Assembly: GCA_019671005.1 (NCBI GenBank)
Contig: CM033721.1
Location: 49,704,864 to 49,768,863, forward strand
From: Hibiscus mutabilis
Taxonomy: Eukaryota > Streptophyta > Magnoliopsida > Malvales > Malvaceae
Direction of reading: 5' to 3'
Length of the DNA stretch: 64,000 bases
This document shows, piece after piece, positions 48,230-60,886 of the stretch. Under the pieces are notes generated by a model. That model did no database searches. It was given only the letters and a program-made list of their open reading frames with translations, and was not told where the DNA came from. Numbering within the stretch: the stretch's first letter is position 1; every line of letters begins with the position of its first letter. A program made the translations under genes and the position numbers.

Positions 48230-48246
48230 TGGCGACTCCGCTGAGG
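48230..48246 (+). promoter_or_regulatory. Primer binding site of Tat-B
   Basis: TGGCGACTCCGCTGAGG, three bases after the LTR. This form is usual for plant Tat/Ogre-type elements. I have not assigned the tRNA. Confidence 0.65.
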
Positions 48247-48953
48247 GTTTAGTTTTTTAAAAAAACAAAATGAGAGTCAAGCCTTGGCCGGGTTGGTATT
48301 GTAATTGTTAAGAAAATTTGAATTTGGTTTAATTTAGTTTTTAAATTCCCATCCTTGTTCGTTTACTGCTTTATTTGTTCGGTGTTTGATAATTTGTCAT
48401 CACACGTTAGTTATAGAACCTTTAAGTAGGAGTAGTTATATCGCTTCGTGGGGTTGTCACCTTCACATGGTGTTCTAATTCGCTTCCGGGATTCGATCCT
48501 TATATTTCGTGGGGTTTACACCCCCGTATGGTATATAGTTCGTATCCCCCCGAATCGATGTCCTAGCGACAGTTCGGGTACCCTTCACTTTAGAACTTAA
48601 CCGCATATACGAACCATAGAGCTCACCTCTAAAACCATGTTGGAACTCTGTCCGTTTAGTGGTGACCCTTTTAGGTTCTGCATTCACACCTTGTTTGCTA
48701 TGAATATATTAGCTATGTGCTTTTATTTGTTTTAATTTATTGAATTATTTATTGTTTTACATTTAATTCGTTTAATTTATTTATTACGCTGTACTAACTC
48801 TTCCTATTTCATTTTCTTCTTTTTTCCTTCTTTGTTTTTTGATTGCATTCAATTCCAATTTCATATCATACATAGGTGTTGATTCAAGGACAGTTCACTT
48901 TAGAAGACATTTGATATGGGAGAGAGATTCTGTAATACCAAAAGTAGCAATGC
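48247..48953 (+). other. Leader of Tat-B, interrupted by Tekay-3
   Basis: Non-coding. It has two TTCGTGGGGTTNNCACC motifs (48444 and 48507). It is cut at 48953 where the Tekay-3 LTR starts. Confidence 0.5.
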
Positions 48954-50381
48954 TGCAACACCCCAAAATTCGGTCTAGTCAGAATTGGGTTCCGGCGATC
49001 GAAAACCCCACATTGGGATGTCCAAATATTGAGTTGACTTTGACCGCAAGGTCAATCACATTGATGATTGGACTCTAATTGAGTCAATTCATTGTTTAAG
49101 GACCTTATTGAATGTATTAAAGTCTTTTAGTGGCTAAATTATAGAAATTGAAAGTTTGGGGGTACAAGTATAGAGAATTGAGAGTTGAAGGACTAACCTT
49201 GCGATTAGCCGCTCCACAATTATAATCACTACATACGTGGGATTATTTGCTGCAATTCCTTCATTGGAAGGAAATCTATTCTAATAAAAGAAAGTGAATA
49301 GCTAAAGTTAGAAACCTTACCCGATTCCTCATCAAGCTAGCACCTTCATCTCATCTTCTTCACCTAAGCACACACCTCCATTGTTGAGTGTTGTGAAGTT
49401 TGAGTTTTCTTCGGTTCATTGACATCGAATCGTTTCTATTGATCGGGTAAGCTATAATCCCCAAACAATCAATGAAATCCATGGATAAATCAAGCTTAAT
49501 CTTAAGCTATGGTTTTGGTCATCCATGGAATTTGATGGCCAATAGCTATTTTAAGCTTTGATATTGATTTTGATATCGTTATATTGATTTCGATATCATA
49601 TTATCGATTCTAACTAATTCCTATTGTTTAATCTAGCTCAAGAATTGATAGAGATCATCCATCATCACCGGTGAAAGCTAGGAACAAGGGAATTGTCATT
49701 CGAGAGCCGTAGGAGCATTGGATTATCGAGGTGAGTGTAGTCAGAGTCTCTAGATTAGGCTAGGTACCTTTCCCGATTCAATTTGTCATTGTCTATAGTA
49801 TTGCTAACATCGTTGTTAAGGAATATTGCATCGAACCACTTAGTGGATGTCATTGGTAAGTATAGGTAAGTCATTGTATTGAATATCAGACATCGATATT
49901 GTTATAGCCATTGCCATCGATCATTGTCATTGATTTTGCCATCGATATATTCATTGAATTATTGAAGCATTGAACATCGGACATAGAGAATAGTCATTAC
50001 TATTGTTATCGTCATTGAACATTGATATCGATATAGATATTGTCATTGTGACATTGAAAATGAAGCATCGATCATTGCCATTGCCGTTGAAACATTGAAC
50101 ATTTCCATTGTCATTGATATTGCTATTGAACATTAGCACTGAAACATTGCTTAATGATAAGAACATTGAATATTGATATTGTCACCGACCCTTGGATTCG
50201 AAAGACATTGGATACAATTGGCATGCCATAGAATTCATGAGCTCAGTGTACGAGTGGACTACAGTCCTAGGGCTACGGCCTATATTGATTTGGCGAGGCG
50301 GAAGGATGTGTTGTGATATTGGTCATGTTGGTGAGGTGGAGGGACTAGACCATTCATTGATTTGGCGAGGCATAGGGAATT

Positions 50382-53300
50382 TGTAACCCCCTTGACCCGG
50401 TCTAGTCGCAAGACCGAACCGAATGAGTCACACAGGGAATATTGGAGTAAATCGGGAAGGTTTACCCAATAAACAACCCTTGTATTTTTTTCTTTTTATC
50501 TTTTCTAAATGCATAATTATTAACGTACATGTACATGCTGGAAACGTGTGAAATTACGACTTTATTGGGCGTCGAACTAACATCCAACCATCCCGTTACG
50601 AGTTTAGGGACCATTTTACGAAACCAACATTTTACGAGAACTAATTACCAAATTAAAGTTACCAATATTTAATTAATCAGGTTTCATGCTCACATGTCAG
50701 ATTTCAACTTGAATTGATCACCCAAACTCATTTAATTGCATATACAACATTCAGGGACTAAAACGTAAGAAAACATAACATTACAAGATTCCACATAACC
50801 AATTTACCTAACACTGTATCAGTACACCTGCTCAACGTATCGATAAGTAACTGGGTAGATTCACAAAACCGTATCGATACAGCCCTGTGTACCGATACAC
50901 CCAGCCATTTCCTCTAAGACCGTATCGATACGTGCCTATCTGTACCGATACGTTAAGCCTAATTTGGCCTACCCATACCAATATGGTACCCCGCGTACCG
51001 ATACGTCTGGGCCTGAAATGTCTCAATTTGTTATTTAAACACACCTCGAGGATAGCCAAACCATTTTAACATGCTTCCTAGGCAACCACAACATATTCAA
51101 GGACCAAACCATTGTCAAAAGCATCAGAAATCATCATCAAGCATGTTCGCATTCTCAAAAGGAAATCTATAGGCATGCACCCTATTGTCAAACCAAGTTA
51201 GACATCAAAAACCATACCAAATCTCAAACCACACTTTAAAGGCCATTTACACAACCATTTAGGCACTATAAACTTGTGCCAAAACCATGGAGTTCACAAC
51301 ATACACTCCCAAATCATTAAGGTTTCCACCCATTGCCAGACTTATTACTATTGAAGGGTTAAAACCATACTTGAACTTTGAGCAATTCTTGAACCTCTTC
51401 ACTTGCTTTCTTGAAGCCCGAACAATCTACTTTTCTGCATTGTTAAGCAAATAGAGCGTAAGCAATATGCTTAGTGAGGAATGCTTAAAACAAAACCATA
51501 AACAATGCCTTTGAAAACCTTTTTCCTCGATAAACAATTTTCCATCATGCTCAACAAAGGCTCATGCTTTAAAACTCACTAAAGCAAATTATTTAACTTT
51601 TAAAAACATGTATCATTAAGGCTCATGCATTAAACCAATGCAAAAATCTCAAACTAGCTTTTCAAATCACGACATTTGCCACCATGCTCAAAAGTAGAAT
51701 CTCATGTATAAAGATCTTTATACAAAAACCATTTAAATCAATGATACATGTAATCTTTTGCATTGGCACTCAAGTGATCAAAGATGGCTATGTCCTGATC
51801 AAACATATGGGAGGGCTACGTCCCAATAACCCGTGGGAGGGTTACGTCCCAATAACACGTGGGAGGGCTACGCCCCAACGCATCGGATATGTAGATACAT
51901 ATCATGGTGTTGCTGCGCACCATAGATCAACAGAACACATGGTGTTACTTCGCACCAAGGTTCACAAGAAGTTGCTTCGCACCTTAAATACCCGTAAGGT
52001 GTTGCTTCGCACCTTACTACGACTCACATGATGTTGCTACGCATCATGGAGGTGGCTCACACACGCACGATTTTGCTACATATTATAGTGCAATCTTATC
52101 CTATTGGTCGACCAATTATATCCGATTATTAAAGGCTCTGTCACTTGCCAATATACACTTTAAAAACAATGTTAACCTAGTGTTTTTCAATACATCAACA
52201 TAAACCATAGCATATCCCATTTTTAAAGCATAATCAATGCATAGCATTTTTCTAATCAAGATACAACCTCTTGAAAACCATAAATCAATCTCATGGGATA
52301 ACATGAATCATTTCTCAATTCATAAAAGAAAACATGCATAACAGTAGGTAACAAATCTATCTTCAAAAACATGAGCATGATCATACGAAACATTGGGAAA
52401 AGCTGAGAACCAAGAGCGATATATCTCATACTTACTTCCGAGCTTTGATTTTCAAGTTTAATCTAAACTCCCCCAAATCACTTTCAAACCTTTTTGAAAA
52501 ATCTTTAAAGCCCATGCCACTCACCCACTACACCTTGCTTGCCTTGCCGAGGCGAAATCAAGCTTCCGGATCAACCGCAACTCCTTCTAAAGCTATCGGA
52601 TCATCAACCCCTGCTTCTAACCAAAGAAAAATAGAGGATTAATGCATTTATTTGCATCAAAATCCCCAACAACACACATCAACACTTTCCCCCCACAATA
52701 GCCAAGCTTTCGCCTAACGAAAACAACCGAAATCACCGACGAAACCTTACTAACTAATCTCCAGCTACTACCCAGCAAGATTAACACTAAAACATCATCA
52801 ATTTACATCCAAAAACATCTCTTCAACACCAAAGAACCACCAGCAACCAATTAACCCCATAAACAAGCCACAAACTCAAAGATATCAACATCAAAACTTA
52901 GCAATTCACCTAGTTTCGGGATTCTATTGATAAAATCACTTAAATCAACATATCAACACATCATAATCATAGTATTAACTCATCATAAACCTAGAAAATC
53001 AGATCCAAAACAAAGATCCATCAATTAAAGCAATTAAACCTCAATTAAATCATCTTTCCATAATTATACCATCAAAACCCATCAGAAAACATCCATAAAA
53101 GATCAAGAGCTTGAGAATTTCATTAAAGAACCTTTCATTAGAGGGGAAGAACGAAGCCTTACCTCTAATGATGCTTTTCCCCCAATTGCAATGATTTTTC
53201 ATGAGAAAACAAAGATAAAATCATAAGGCTTTGAAAGGTAATCAATAAGAAATCTTTTGGTATTAAAAGAATGAACTAAATCAAAGTTTTACCTTAAATC

Positions 53301-53784
53301 TTTGAAGAAAATCTGATGTTTGGTTGGAGAGAAATTGAGAGGAAATAGTTGAGAGAAAAGTTAGTTACGTGAGATATGTTTTAAGAAATAATGATTAATT
53401 AATTCTCTCCAACTTGTTTTGTTTATTAAACTAATTTAAAAATAGACAATTAAGGGGAAAAAGTCTGAATGAGACTATTGGTCAAATCTCCCTAAATATT
53501 CTAAGTCCTGATCTTTTACAATTTAGTAACTAAAACAGTTTTGCTCATCTTACATTTTGGTCACTAGTTCCAAAATGTCAAACCTCCAAATTAAATTTTC
53601 CAAAATTGATTCCACCAAAATCACTTATATATTAAATAAGGATTTAAAAACATTTTTCTATAATTAATTTCATTCAAAAACCATTTAAACCGAATTATTC
53701 CCGAAACTAGTTCGAATTGCACGGTTCAAACAGAACACCCAGCCTAACCCGGCTAACTCTTAGGCCCAAAATCAGGGCATTACA
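50382..53784 (-). mobile_element. Solo LTR inserted in the Tekay-3 LTR
   Basis: 3403 bp, TGTAACCCCC to GGGCATTACA, with a perfect 5-bp TSD GAATT (50377-50381 and 53785-53789) and no internal domain. The order of landmarks (GTGCC..., then CTTAGTGAGG, then repeat block) matches the plus-strand reading of Tekay-1, so it is in minus orientation. Solo LTRs arise by recombination between the two LTRs of one element. It carries the hairpin array 51808-52048. Confidence 0.9.
51808..52048 (-). repeat. Array of eight hairpins with 8-nt loops in the solo LTR
   Basis: Plus-strand coordinates of arms: TGGGA/TCCCA 51808 and 51821; same 51834 and 51847; TGGG/CCCA 51860 and 51874; ATGGTG/CACCAT 51904 and 51918; TGGTG/CACCA 51940 and 51953; a degenerate unit at 51966-51985; GTAAGGTG/CACCTTAC 51994 and 52010; CATGATG/CATCATG 52027 and 52042. 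Loops are GGGCTACG, GGGTTACG, TTGCTGCG, TTACTTCG, TTGCTTCG and TTGCTACG. Seven units have an 8-nt loop between paired arms (in the third the central A/C do not pair); the degenerate unit keeps the loop with mismatched arms. Arms differ but still pair. Unrelated in sequence to the Tat-1 array. Confidence 0.88.
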
Positions 53785-55107
53785 GAATTCGCGTATCCAC
53801 TGTGTTGAATCGATTCCAAGGATTAATATTGAACTATGAACTAAATGATATTGAACATGAAATATATCATTGATGTTATTGAGCATGAGTTGTTATGCAT
53901 TCCGTTGTTAATAGCTTTGTTTATGACTACCTCACTAGGAAAAGTATGCCTAATATATTTCATCTCATTTATTTTAGGTTGATTGAGTTGTTGAATCGAG
54001 ATCGGAGAAGTTGGGAGCTTGACAAGTCACCTTCAAGTTAAAGTAATGTGTTTTGTCCCTATGAACTCCTAGAATGGTGGCAAAGTAGTTAAACTAGTCA
54101 CTTATGGCCTTTCAGATGTGTGTATATTGTCTATGCTTTGTGTAAGGTTATAGGACCCTAGAGTGACCTTTAAGTCTTGCTAAAAGTAACTAAAAATGAC
54201 ATATTTGGCTCTAAAAGGTAAAAACCTAGTAAATGGATTTAGACGTATGTGAAATTCGATATGCTAGTAGATTATAGTGTTTTAGATTTGCTGGTAAAGT
54301 TTCATTGCATTCAGACAATGTTTGATAGGTTAATTTAATTAAAAACCAGATAAAATCTGTCGTTACAATGCAGAGCGTATCGATACGAGTTTGCATAATT
54401 GGACTTAGTAAACATAGCATATCGATATTGAACAGTGCATATCGGTATGGATTTTAGCCACTGGAATCCAGAAAAATTAAAGGTATCAGTACGGTCTTAG
54501 GGTGTATCGATACGAGTCAATGTGGTCAACTCGTACCGATACAGTCTCCAGCTGTATCGATACGAGTTTGTATCTATTGAATCTGGAACTCTTAAATTAA
54601 TCATGGCGTACTGTTATAAGTATTACGAAATAGTATTACGAAATAGTATAGTATTACGAAATAGCTATCCGAGTATCAGTATGGTGGCAAGTAATTCAGT
54701 TATAAGTTTTATGAAATAGTTCTAAAATATTGCGTTTTAGACACTGAATATTATAGATCTCAATTGAAAGGGGAATTGAACTCTAATTATCATGAAAATT
54801 TGTACAGTTGTTGTTTATAGGCTGAATTTCATCGTAGCAACATTAATTCTAAAAAAAACATCTAAAACATCAAAATTACAATTTAGCCCCTAAAACTTGT
54901 AAATATTTAAGAATTGGTTTTAAATGATTATTTATTGCTCTTATTGATTAATTGAACTTAAGTTATAGTTTAATAATGTTCGAAATACATGCCTTCGCTT
55001 AAACTTTGATTATTGATTGAAATTTATCACACCGATCACTACATTGTTTACCGGTAGCACTCTTCGACCTGGTTCTCGACCAGACCAGGAAGGGGGTGTT
55101 ACCTTTG

Positions 55108-55119
55108 TTGTATCAGAGC
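55108..55119 (+). promoter_or_regulatory. Primer binding site of Tekay-3
   Basis: TTGTATCAGAGC, one change from TGGTATCAGAGC, four bases after the LTR. Confidence 0.75.
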
Positions 55120-55247
55120 TAGAGTTTAGTCGATTCTAGGACTAAACCAAAGCCTATTGCATTGTTATTGTGTTGCTTTGCCACCTATGAGTTATTTTAT
55201 TGTGTATGGTGACTTGCTGACTATTCTGATCTCTTTATATTGTAGTT

Positions 55248-56478
55248 ATGTCAAAAACTAACGAAGGTCTCATAAATGAGCCTGCGACCGGCTCCTCGAC
55301 TCATGGCGAGGAAATAAGGGGGAGACATTCCGAATCCACCTAATCCCCCACCTCAAAATATTGAGCTAAAATTGCCTACAACACAAGTTGAGTGTTAACG
55401 AAACATGGCTGACATGTTCAAACAATTTATGACTTCTATGAGAGCTGAACATCCTGTGCAATCAGTTACACCTATTGTCCAGTACGTTCGGACCCCTATT
55501 GATAAGTTGGCACAAAACTGAGCCTATACCTTCACTGGTCAAGATGATGACAATCCTGAGATCGTTGAATACTGGTTGGACAACACTTTGAGGGTCCTAA
55601 ATAAACAATTACAGTGTTCAAATGAGCACAAGCTAGAGTGTACCCTTGCACTGCTAGCCGATGAAGACCTTCAATGGTGGAAAACCACTATTCTTACCGT
55701 TCCTGAGGAAACCATCACTTAGGAGTTCTTCTTTCAAGAATTCTGGAAGAAGTATATCAGCGAGTATTATCTTGCAAAAGGCGTAGCATCTTTCTTCATC
55801 TAAAGCAAGATGACTGACCTATCGAGCAGTATATCCATGAGTTTCGTAAGTATTATCGGTATGGTGCAGAATATATCAAGAAAGAGGAAGAGAAGTGTAG
55901 GATGTTCATGTCGGGCTTAGTGATGAATTACGTCAAATGTTCACTTTCTTGGGTATCACCAACGTCCAAGATCTAGTGAATCGTGTGAAAGCCACCGAAG
56001 CAGCACAAAGAGATTAAAGGGCTGGTGGATCAAGCAAGTCTGAGAAGAGGTTCAGAGATGATCCTCGACCTCCTAAGTGGAACACGAAGGGCAAGTACCA
56101 AGGCTCCAAGCAGAATACGTACTCACAACCTTCATGTTTTGGGAATATTGAGAGACCTCGAACCGTGACACAATCTTTTGTCAAGACTGCTAAAGTTGAA
56201 AGCATTGGGGGCTCCAAACGAGGTTCACAGAATCTAGCTTGCAACTATTGTCAAAAGCGGCATCCAACAGGTCAGTGTCGTAACCAGACTAGAGCTTGTT
56301 TCTATTGTGTTGAGCAAGGCCATTTCATTCGTGATTACCCTCTTGGTGCTACCAAGTCTACAACTGTACAAGCAAATGTTGCCTCCCTTGCTCAATCTTT
56401 TCGAGGCAAGGGACCGAAGCAAGGATCGTCGGGAGCTACAAGGAAACCTAGTGGCTCGGGAAAACTACCAAATAGGTA
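55248..56478 (+). pseudogene. Broken gag of Tekay-3
   Basis: ATG at 55248 (SKTNEGLINEPATGSS). The gag domain at about 55495-56010 includes EYWLDNTLRVL and a FFQEFWKKYISEYYLAK stretch that Tekay-2 lacks. The zinc knuckles at about 56240-56340 read CNYCQKRHPTGQC and CFYCVEQGHFIRDY, where the last Cys of the second knuckle is Tyr. Stops and frameshifts occur, for example TGA at 55519 and TAG at 55719. The open piece 56165-56479 covers the knuckle region. Confidence 0.85.
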
Positions 56479-57340
56479 GGAATCAAAGGCATCTACGCAG
56501 ATGTATCACATGAGGAGCAGGAGGATGATGATGAACTTGATGTCATTGCACGTACTATTAAACTATATTCCCACTCCTTATATGCATTGATTGACCCTGG
56601 TTCCACTCACTCTTTTATAAGCACTATGTTGATCAAAAAGCATAGCATGTCTTCTGAACCTATAGCATCGAAGATCTTCGTGGCTAATCCATTAGGTAAC
56701 TATGTCATCGTAAGTCTTGTGTGCAAGAACTGCCCCTTGATGATCCAAGGGATTCCACATTTGGCTGATTTATTAGCCTTACCGATCCACGAGTTTGACT
56801 TATACTGAGTATTGATTGGCTCAGTAAACATCAGGCTTGGGTAGACTGTAGTAAGAGGAAGCTGTATCTTCGAGGACTTGGTAAGGAGAGCATAGCTCTA
56901 ATGGATTCCCAAAACCCTTTGTTGTATGCCTTGACGTTGGAAACCAAGGATGAACCTTGCATGTCAAACATTAATACTGTATGTGAATTTCCTGATGTCT
57001 TCCCTAAAGAGCTTTTAGGTTTACCCTCGACCCGTGAGGTTGAATTTGGTTGCCCCAATTTCCATTGCGCCCTACCGGATGGTAGCTATTGAATTGAAAG
57101 AACTAAAGGCCCAAATTCAAGACCTGCTTGATAAAGGTTTTATACGACTGAGCTCATCACCTTAGGGAGCCCCAATCCTCTTTCTAAAGAAGAAGGACGG
57201 TTCTATGAGGCTATGCATTGACTAACGACAACTAAATAAAGTCACCATCAAGAACAAGTATCCATTGCCAAGGATAGATGACCTATTCGATCAACTCAAG
57301 GATGCCTCTATGTTTTCCAAGATTGATTTAAGGTCTGGGT
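56479..57340 (+). pseudogene. Protease and N-terminal RT of Tekay-3, cut by an LTR
   Basis: Protease core at about 56580-56880 (LIDPGSTHSFIS, then HEFDLY with a TGA and a lost base). RT start at about 57165-57340 (FLKKKDGSMRLCID, stop in place of Tyr, then FSKIDLRSG). The RT ends at 57340, inside the Tyr codon expected after SG, where a new LTR begins. The rest of pol and the 3' LTR are not in the window. Confidence 0.85.
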
Positions 57341-60300
57341 TGTAATACCTTAAACTTTTGATCTAAAAGTATGTTCTATTTGACCATAAGATTAAACTGT
57401 CATCAATTTATAACTTATTAAATCTACTAAATGAAATATGATATTTTTGAATAAAAAGAAATTAAGGTGACCATTTAATTAGGACCAAAAGGAAGTAAAG
57501 AGGAAATGAATAGCCATTTTGGGAAAAACTTAACCGAACATGATGACAAATTTGAGGTATGCATGCTAAATAGAAAGATATTCAAGGACTATTACACATG
57601 TTGCTTATTGGAGATGTTGGTGTGATGAGTCACGAAATTGGAAGGGGAAAACTCAAAGATTCATCTTCTTCCTTCCCAAATGGTTCAACCGAAAGTCCAT
57701 GATAGTGAGAGACTAGAGAGTTTTCAATCAATTGCTTCATCTAGATCTACTCTTTGAATTTTCACCGAATAGCTTAAGGAGTGTGGTAAGAAATCTCTTC
57801 ATTTTCTCTCAATTCAACGTTTAAGTGGTGATTTAAGGTTGCAATTCCTTTGCATGTTGTTTGATAGCTAGTTTGGTTGAAGGGATAAATTATGCTAGCA
57901 AATTCTTGAATGCCGAATGTATGTATGATAATATACTATGATTTGGGAATGTTATGAAAAATTAAGTTGTTAAATTGGTCGATTAAATTAGATTGAACTA
58001 TCGATCTATGCTTTGTTAAATATGAAATTCATTATGGAACTCAAATTATGGTCACTTGGATGGACATATATATATATATATATATATAGATAGAATCATG
58101 GATTTGTTGGTTCAATGGTAAGGTTGGTTTATGGCATGTAGTGGTCGATTGAAAACTATTTTGGATTGGAAAAGCAGGGAAATGATTGCCTTGAAATGTT
58201 TAACAACTATTTTTGGATATTGGGACTAATTGTGTAGGCATAAATTCTGAATATGAGCATATGAGAGCTGTTTGGTAGTTATGTATGTGAAAATATGCAT
58301 GCCAGATCTTTTTGCATCAAATTTAAGAATGGTGGACTGTTTCATAGATTTGGAATTAAAGAGGGGCTGTTTTGATTAAGCTAAGAGGTTGTTCGAATGA
58401 TTTAAATCAGGTGAATTGTTCTGCTTGTTTTTAGGGACTGTTATCACACAGTTAGGGGCTGTTTCGAATATTTATTGTCTTGTGGACTGCTTTGAGTATG
58501 TTTACATGTATATGTTGTGATTTGGAAACTGTTTTGCATCGGTTTTGAAGGCTAATGGATTATTTGTGGGAAATTATATGTGTTTGAGAACTTGTGTAAC
58601 TTTACAAGTAATTAAATGTTAGGGAATGATTCTAATTCCTAATTTCACTTCTTGATATATTAGATCAAGAAGAAATTGAAGGTGTAAGGACCACGATGGA
58701 GCAAGTAGTGGATAAAATAAAAAGAGGAATCAAAAGTTGAGAACAAGCATAGCTCGGAGAAATCTATGAGTGTAGTAAAGTCTCGGGGTAGATTGAATCA
58801 ATCTCGAGCATGTTATTTTGTTTAGTCTATTTTCTTTGTCATTTTAACAAGTTAAAATGGTGCGTGAGCTTCTATGCTTGGACTACAAGGCATGTGTTAC
58901 ATTAAAAGTACTCATGAATTGAAATGTTTGAAATATTATGAAATTACGGCAGCTTCAAAAGCATTATTTGACGTGGTTGATTATGTGTAGATTTTCATGA
59001 AATGCATTATAGATCGAATGGTACTTAGTTGCTAAAAAGCTATGTTATACTTGTTAGTATACGAATGTGTTTGGAAATTGGAGGTATGTTTTGCAGTTAA
59101 AAGAAAATGTGTAATATTACATGAATGATATGCAATGATATGAGAATTACTTATGTAAGTTCATGAAATTGGATTTATGCTCAATTCTTAAAACAATTAG
59201 ATAAGTTGCTAATCTTGAATTGAGGGGGTGATTGATATGAAACTTATTTGAAAAACTTTGCTTACTAGATAGATAAAGCAATGTTAAGATTATTATTTGA
59301 ATAATAGCCTAATATGAATTTGGAATTATGAATGATGAAATCCTTTCTATGTCCCATTCGAATTGAAGGAATAGGGTATTGAGTAATGCACGTATTAAAT
59401 ACATACTTGATGTGGTTGAACAAAAGACTCGATCTATTTGACAATTGATGAAGAAGTTATGCTAATTGTGTTTAATTAATGTATAAAATATGTTAAAGCC
59501 TTGGTGGCATGGTGACAAGAACTTGGAACAATGTTCACTTTGATAAAAGTATGAAAGGTTCACATGAGGTGAACGTATGTGTACCAAAAAAAAAAGAAGG
59601 GTAATGAAATATATTGTTATGTCCGTATAATGTGGAGCTATGCTCATTATGTTAAGATAAAGAAATATATACGTTAAAGCCTTGGTCTCGAGTCAGTCTT
59701 GGGTATAGTTGGCATGCCATAGAGTCAATAGAGCTCAGTTTCAGGGTGGACTACGGTCCTTATTTGGTGACAGTAGGAGGGAAGTTGTGTGGTCATTGGT
59801 GACAGTAGGAGGGATTGACCGGTACTACGAGTACCAATTTGTTTGACGACAGTTGGTTAGGGATTCGTGTACCTAGACTGTAATTTGATTCTTAAGGCTA
59901 TGATACAAGACAACAATGAAATTTGTTAAAAAAAGGGAGAACTCATCTTAATATTTCATATGCTAAGAAAAGCATAACTGATATATATATATATATATAT
60001 TATGATCATGATTTGTCTATCAGAGAGTACTTATGCTTATGATTTGATGAATTAGATAACTTCTATGACAAAAAACATATGTGTATGTCAAGTATTATAT
60101 ACTCCTGAAGGGTTATTTTTAAGGAAAATGTTAAATTCGTAAGCTATTCTATAAACAAATTGGATAACTTGTGCCTTAAGTAATTATTGATTAAATATTG
60201 TTTGAGTATAATTGTTTGTGGAAGTAAAGCCATGTTTGTGAACTTGATTATAGACTTGTAATGATGAAATCATACAGTTGGTTCGGGTTTAATAGACCTA

Positions 60301-60886
60301 GATACATGCTTTGTTGAGTTTTATCATTATGACATGAGATGTCTGTTATAAAGAGAACCATACTCAGAATATGCCATGTTACTTGATTACCTAAGAGTCA
60401 AATGACTTATGTTATGATGGGTTAGGTTTGGGAAACCTATGAAAGCTTATATTGCAAGAAAATAAATAATTGTGATAATTTGTAGAACAAGTAATATGTA
60501 TTAATCGATTTTCGAATATGTCACTGGAAGTAGATACCCTTTGTTCGAATACCATGAGTTCATTTGAAGTGGTTGCTCGAACCTTTGGGTGTATGTTCAT
60601 GATTGTCTTGTTAGAACACCTATGAGAACTGTAGAACTTGGTTTGTTTGAATACTCATGGTCATGTGCACTTAATTGTTCAAAAGCTTAAAACTAGAATG
60701 GTTAACTCCAAGTCCAAGCTTGGATTTGTGTATTTGAATAGTAGATTTTTGGTGAAAGGAAGGGTTGATTGTATCATACTTTTATTGCTTGGAAACTACC
60801 TCACTAAGTATGTATATACTTATAAGTTTCTTTGACCACCTTCCAGGTTAAAGCATTATTGGAGTTATCTTTCGAGCCTCATGTTG
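57341..60886 (+). mobile_element. LTR inserted in the RT of Tekay-3
   Basis: It starts TGTAATACCTTAAAC. It shares Tekay LTR landmarks in forward order: GTTGGCATGCCATAGAGTC (59708), GGTGACAGTAGGAGGG twice (59766 and 59799), then CTACCTCACTAAGTA (60797). It contains AT dinucleotide runs at 58065-58088 and 59980-60000. It is cut at 60886 by an Athila-like LTR. Its 3' end is outside the window or displaced, so length and TSD are unknown. Confidence 0.75.

Larger units (their letters stand above)
48954..55103 (+). mobile_element. 5' LTR of Tekay-3, split by a solo LTR
   Basis: It starts TGCAACACCCC (mutated TGTAACACC) with CGGTCTAGTCAGAATTGGG as in Tekay-2, and ends GGGGGTGTTACC (CA changed to CC). 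After removing the insert at 50382-53784 and one TSD copy it is about 2.7 kb and collinear with the Tekay-2 LTRs. The two halves join at GGGAATTCGCGTATCCAC, which matches Tekay-2 at about 32304-32322. Confidence 0.88.

Noticed and set aside
50192..50386. 64-codon frame in Tekay-3 LTR
   Set aside because: Lies wholly inside an LTR repeat block and is broken in the matching Tekay-2 LTRs.
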